Shown one piece after another: positions 14,405 to 16,175 of a stretch of DNA of 16,175 nt (positions within the stretch are counted from its first letter, which is position 1; every line of letters begins with the position of its first letter). The translations under genes and the position numbers were made by a program. Under the pieces are notes generated by a model. That model did no database searches. It was not told the origin of the DNA and was given only the letters and a program-made list of their open reading frames with translations. Origin of the DNA: Opitutia bacterium (lineage in GTDB: Bacteria > Verrucomicrobiota > Verrucomicrobiae > Opitutales > UBA953); the NCBI GenBank assembly GCA_947465345.1, contig CANHZL010000025.1, positions 1 through 16,175 on the forward strand. Direction: 5' to 3'.

Positions 14405-14767
14405 ATGTGGCAATACCTGATCACCCCGCAGTTCGAACGCTCTAAGAAGCGCTACGACAAGAAGCGGCCGGCCGAACTGGCGGCCGTGTTTCGCAATCTC
14501 GATCGACTACGTGAACAGCTCAACGGGATCCCCCACTGTCGCGCGGCTCAAGCGGGCTTTCTCCATCACGAGCCCGAGGGAATCTGGGCACTCGACCAGA
14601 AAGGGCCCAGTCGGACGAAGCTCCAAGAGACCCGGCTCTACGTGTTTCCGGAGGAGGAAACTGAGGCCTTGCACATTATAACTGTGGGGAATAAAAATTC
14701 CCAAGGCGCCGATTTACAGTGTGCCCTCGCTTACGTCCAATCCCTCGAACCTCCTCGCCAGCCATGA
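14405..14767 (+). CDS. RelE/HigB-like toxin of a type II toxin-antitoxin pair
   Basis: This is a 120-residue basic protein. It begins MWQYLITPQFERSKKRYDKK and continues with a helical pair (AAVFRNLDRLREQL) and strands TRLYVFPEEETEALHIITVG, the order of the RelE/ParE/HigB mRNA-interferase or gyrase-inhibitor fold. The sequence is divergent and the exact subgroup is unclear. The stop TGA overlaps the start ATG of the HTH gene by four bases (ATGA), so the two are translationally coupled. Toxin-first order is the HigBA arrangement. If a true toxin, it would cleave mRNA on the ribosome. I saw no clear promoter. Confidence 0.75.
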   Translation: MWQYLITPQFERSKKRYDKKRPAELAAVFRNLDRLREQLNGIPHCRAAQAGFLHHEPEGIWALDQKGPSRTKLQETRLYVFPEEETEALHIITVGNKNSQGADLQCALAYVQSLEPPRQP

Positions 14768-15348
14768 GCTCTCCGCGCCCCTTTCGACCAGCCAAGTCTG
14801 CCCAGCGGACCTATGCTTCCGTCGAAGCCCTCATGAAGGGCGAAGGCCTGGGCGATGCGGTGCAAAAGACCTATGCCCAACTTGTCCAAGATACCTGCGT
14901 CACCGACGGCCTGACGCGTCTGCGCCGCCGGGCGAAACTGACGCAGGCGGAGGTCGCTAAGCGATTAGGCGTTACCCAGGCCGCGGTCTCCAAAATTGAA
15001 TCAGGCCGCGATGAGACGCTGACCCTTGCCATCATCAGCGCCTACGCCTCGACGAGCCGACAGCGGATCACCTTCAGCTTCGGCAAGCCCCTGACGCACG
15101 TGGAAGCGGTGAAGCAGCATGCCCTCGGCTTACGGCATCATTTGGAAGCCTTGGCCTCACTCGCGCACAAGGACGAAGCCATCGCGCGGGATATCGCCGG
15201 CTTCTTCCGCGAGGCATCTCTCAACATCGACCAGATCGTCGCCCACTGTCGCGAGCGCTTGCCGAAGAACACAAAGGTCGAGGTCCGCATGCAGACCCAC
15301 GTCGGGCCAATTACCGAAACGCCGGCCATCAAGACTGCCTCGAGGTAG
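14764..15348 (+). CDS. XRE-family HTH antitoxin with C-terminal extension
   Basis: This 194-residue protein starts at ATG 14764 inside the toxin's stop. The helix-turn-helix is at about 50-95: LTRLRRRAKLTQAEVAKRLG, then VTQAAVSKIESGRDETL, a textbook Cro/C1 fold. It is longer than usual HigA-type antitoxins (about 100 residues). An N-terminal 45 residues (EALMKGEGLGDAVQKTYAQL) and a C-terminal helical part (HALGLRHHLEALASLAHKDE and on) flank the HTH. It should bind the toxin and repress the operon. The TAG stop lies in the first bases of repeat copy G. Confidence 0.88.
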   Translation: MSSPRPFRPAKSAQRTYASVEALMKGEGLGDAVQKTYAQLVQDTCVTDGLTRLRRRAKLTQAEVAKRLGVTQAAVSKIESGRDETLTLAIISAYASTSRQRITFSFGKPLTHVEAVKQHALGLRHHLEALASLAHKDEAIARDIAGFFREASLNIDQIVAHCRERLPKNTKVEVRMQTHVGPITETPAIKTASR

Positions 15349-15467
15349 GGACGGCTCTCCGAGCCGTCCGTTCGCGGACGGACATATGCCTTCGCCGAAC
15401 TTAACTAAGACCCGACGACTTTTCACCTGCGGTCTCGAACGGCGGCGATGGCAATCACCGCCCTACC
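15344..15467 (+). repeat. REP-doublet-like inverted unit, copy G
   Basis: The left stem is a new sequence, GGACGGCTC/GAGCCGTCC with loop TCC, again perfectly paired and followed by GTTCG. The right stem is GGCGGCGAT/ATCACCGCC. The spacer keeps CTAAGACCCGACGACT. The unit fills the gap between two convergent genes and could end both transcripts. Confidence 0.9.
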
Positions 15468-15474
15468 TAAGGCC

Positions 15475-16175
15475 CTACTTCACCCAGAGGCGGACGACTT
15501 GGCGGGGCTGTAGAGGGGTCGACAAGGAGACGAGCTCGAGCGACACCTTGCAGAGGTTGCCTTGGAATTTAGCGGCCTTGATCGTCGCGAGGGTCTCCGG
15601 GCCGGCAGCTTGGCGATCGGCGCCAGCGCCGACGAGGCGTACGGCTGCGCCAGGCTTAAGCGTCCGGCCGACTTCACCGGCTTCCTGGAAGAGGGTCAGC
15701 TCGATCTGCTTGGCGGCCACCACGTCGACGTAGCCAGGCGCGCCTTCCGCGATCATGCGCTGCGCATGGACGGCGCGCTGCTCGGTTTGAAATTTCACGA
15801 GGCTGGCCTCATCGAGGAACACTTCCCAGCACATGCGTACCTTGCCCTTGCCGAGGCCATGGGTCTTGGTCCGCAGTTTATCGCCGACCTTGATGTCGCC
15901 GAACTTCGCCGGCTGGCCGTCCTTCCAATAGCGGGTCGAGGACTCCGTCTCGAGGACGATGCCTTTCTCGCGCACGAAGCTCCGGTCAAAATTCGCCTGG
16001 TTGCAGGTGATCTTGCCCGAGGCGGCGTCAAGGGCATCGACGTAAAAGAACTCCTTGTGGCCGTTCATCATGTTCATCTCGTCTTGGATATAGGTCAGCC
16101 AAGTCCAAGTGCGTTGCGCATCTTCGTGGACACGGAAGATCGCTCGCTCGCCGACCCGGAAGTCCTGCAGGTCGC
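15475..16175 (-). CDS. Conserved protein of unknown function (C-terminal part; start beyond the right edge)
   Basis: The frame stays open to the edge: reading in from 16173 it gives DLQDFRVGERAIFRVHED, then TWLTYIQDEMNMMNGHKEF, so the ATG at 16077 is internal. About 232 residues are seen. It is rich in beta strands (FFYVDALDAASGKITC, FGDIKVGDKLRTKTHG) with a helical middle (ASLVKFQTEQRAVHAQRM) and a second strand-rich part ending RLWVK. I recall similar proteins of unknown role in Verrucomicrobia and Planctomycetes. No catalytic motif is evident; the 'VGD' strands suggest small barrel or OB-like modules, which is inference. The stop is TAG, 8 bp from repeat copy G. Confidence 0.75.
   Translation of the reverse strand, partial: DLQDFRVGERAIFRVHEDAQRTWTWLTYIQDEMNMMNGHKEFFYVDALDAASGKITCNQANFDRSFVREKGIVLETESSTRYWKDGQPAKFGDIKVGDKLRTKTHGLGKGKVRMCWEVFLDEASLVKFQTEQRAVHAQRMIAEGAPGYVDVVAAKQIELTLFQEAGEVGRTLKPGAAVRLVGAGADRQAAGPETLATIKAAKFQGNLCKVSLELVSLSTPLQPRQVVRLWVK

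Noticed and set aside
14371..14420. Possible 16-codon leader peptide overlapping the toxin start
   Set aside because: It has no Shine-Dalgarno sequence, attenuator or regulatory codon run; a chance frame is as likely.
5171..15467. Regularly recurring repeats as a CRISPR array
   Set aside because: Copies are dispersed between genes with kilobases in between, have internal inverted structure and no spacers of constant length, and no cas gene is present.
5171..15467. A RAYT transposase gene or other transposase in the window
   Set aside because: No product contains the HUH and Tyr motifs of Y1 transposases or a DDE pattern; the GIY-YIG protein is a different nuclease type and its link to the repeats is only positional.

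Overview
The window looks like chromosomal DNA of a GC-rich bacterium of the Planctomycetes-Verrucomicrobia group, most probably Verrucomicrobiota (Opitutae-like). The evidence is family content: a roughly 1,000-residue secreted beta-propeller/HEAT/cytochrome c protein of the PVC heme-binding type, a sialate-O-acetylesterase-type SGNH enzyme, a Gfo/Idh/MocA protein beside a sugar-type MFS permease, and starts that mostly lack a Shine-Dalgarno sequence. The assignment is inferred from families; no marker gene is present.

Layout. Positions 1-1062 (minus strand): the N-terminal part of a TatD-like hydrolase resembling EboB, a tightly linked small unknown protein upstream of it, and a secreted class I cytochrome c. 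Positions 1291-4965 (plus): a PAS-AraC regulator, an MFS permease with a strong terminator, and a Gfo/Idh/MocA protein with its own terminator; this reads as a regulated sugar uptake and processing locus. Positions 5533-9989 (plus): a secreted GH99/WbsX-like protein and the large PVC cytochrome. Then a tRNA-Ser(CGA) at 10384-10471 and a small unknown protein. Positions 11354-14169 (minus): an SGNH esterase, a single-domain GIY-YIG nuclease and a beta-barrel outer-membrane protein. Positions 14405-15348 (plus): a toxin-first RelE/HigB-like toxin-antitoxin pair. The right edge holds the C-terminal part of a conserved protein of unknown function (minus).

The most striking non-coding content is a family of interspersed repeats. 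From about 5,000 onward nearly every intergenic gap carries one or more. The full unit (about 125 bp, six copies, all in the same orientation whatever the strand of the flanking genes) is an inverted pair of GTAG-plus-hairpin modules, with GTTCG after each hairpin. This is the architecture of REP doublets (BIMEs/REPINs) acted on by RAYT transposases. Stem sequences vary between copies but pairing is kept, and G-T wobbles occur only on the strand that reads GTAG first. Single modules, a compact variant, a second inverted-repeat family (about 80 bp) and a 35-nt motif just downstream of three stop codons accompany them. No RAYT gene is in the window. Two 232-bp near-identical direct repeats flank an esterase plus GIY-YIG cassette. 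Two genes take their TAG stop from the first bases of a repeat.

Gene-free stretches: 4966-5532, 6580-6950, 9990-10383, 10964-11353 and 12997-13317 are almost wholly repeats and terminators. 1063-1290 holds one hairpin. 14170-14404 holds repeat remnants.
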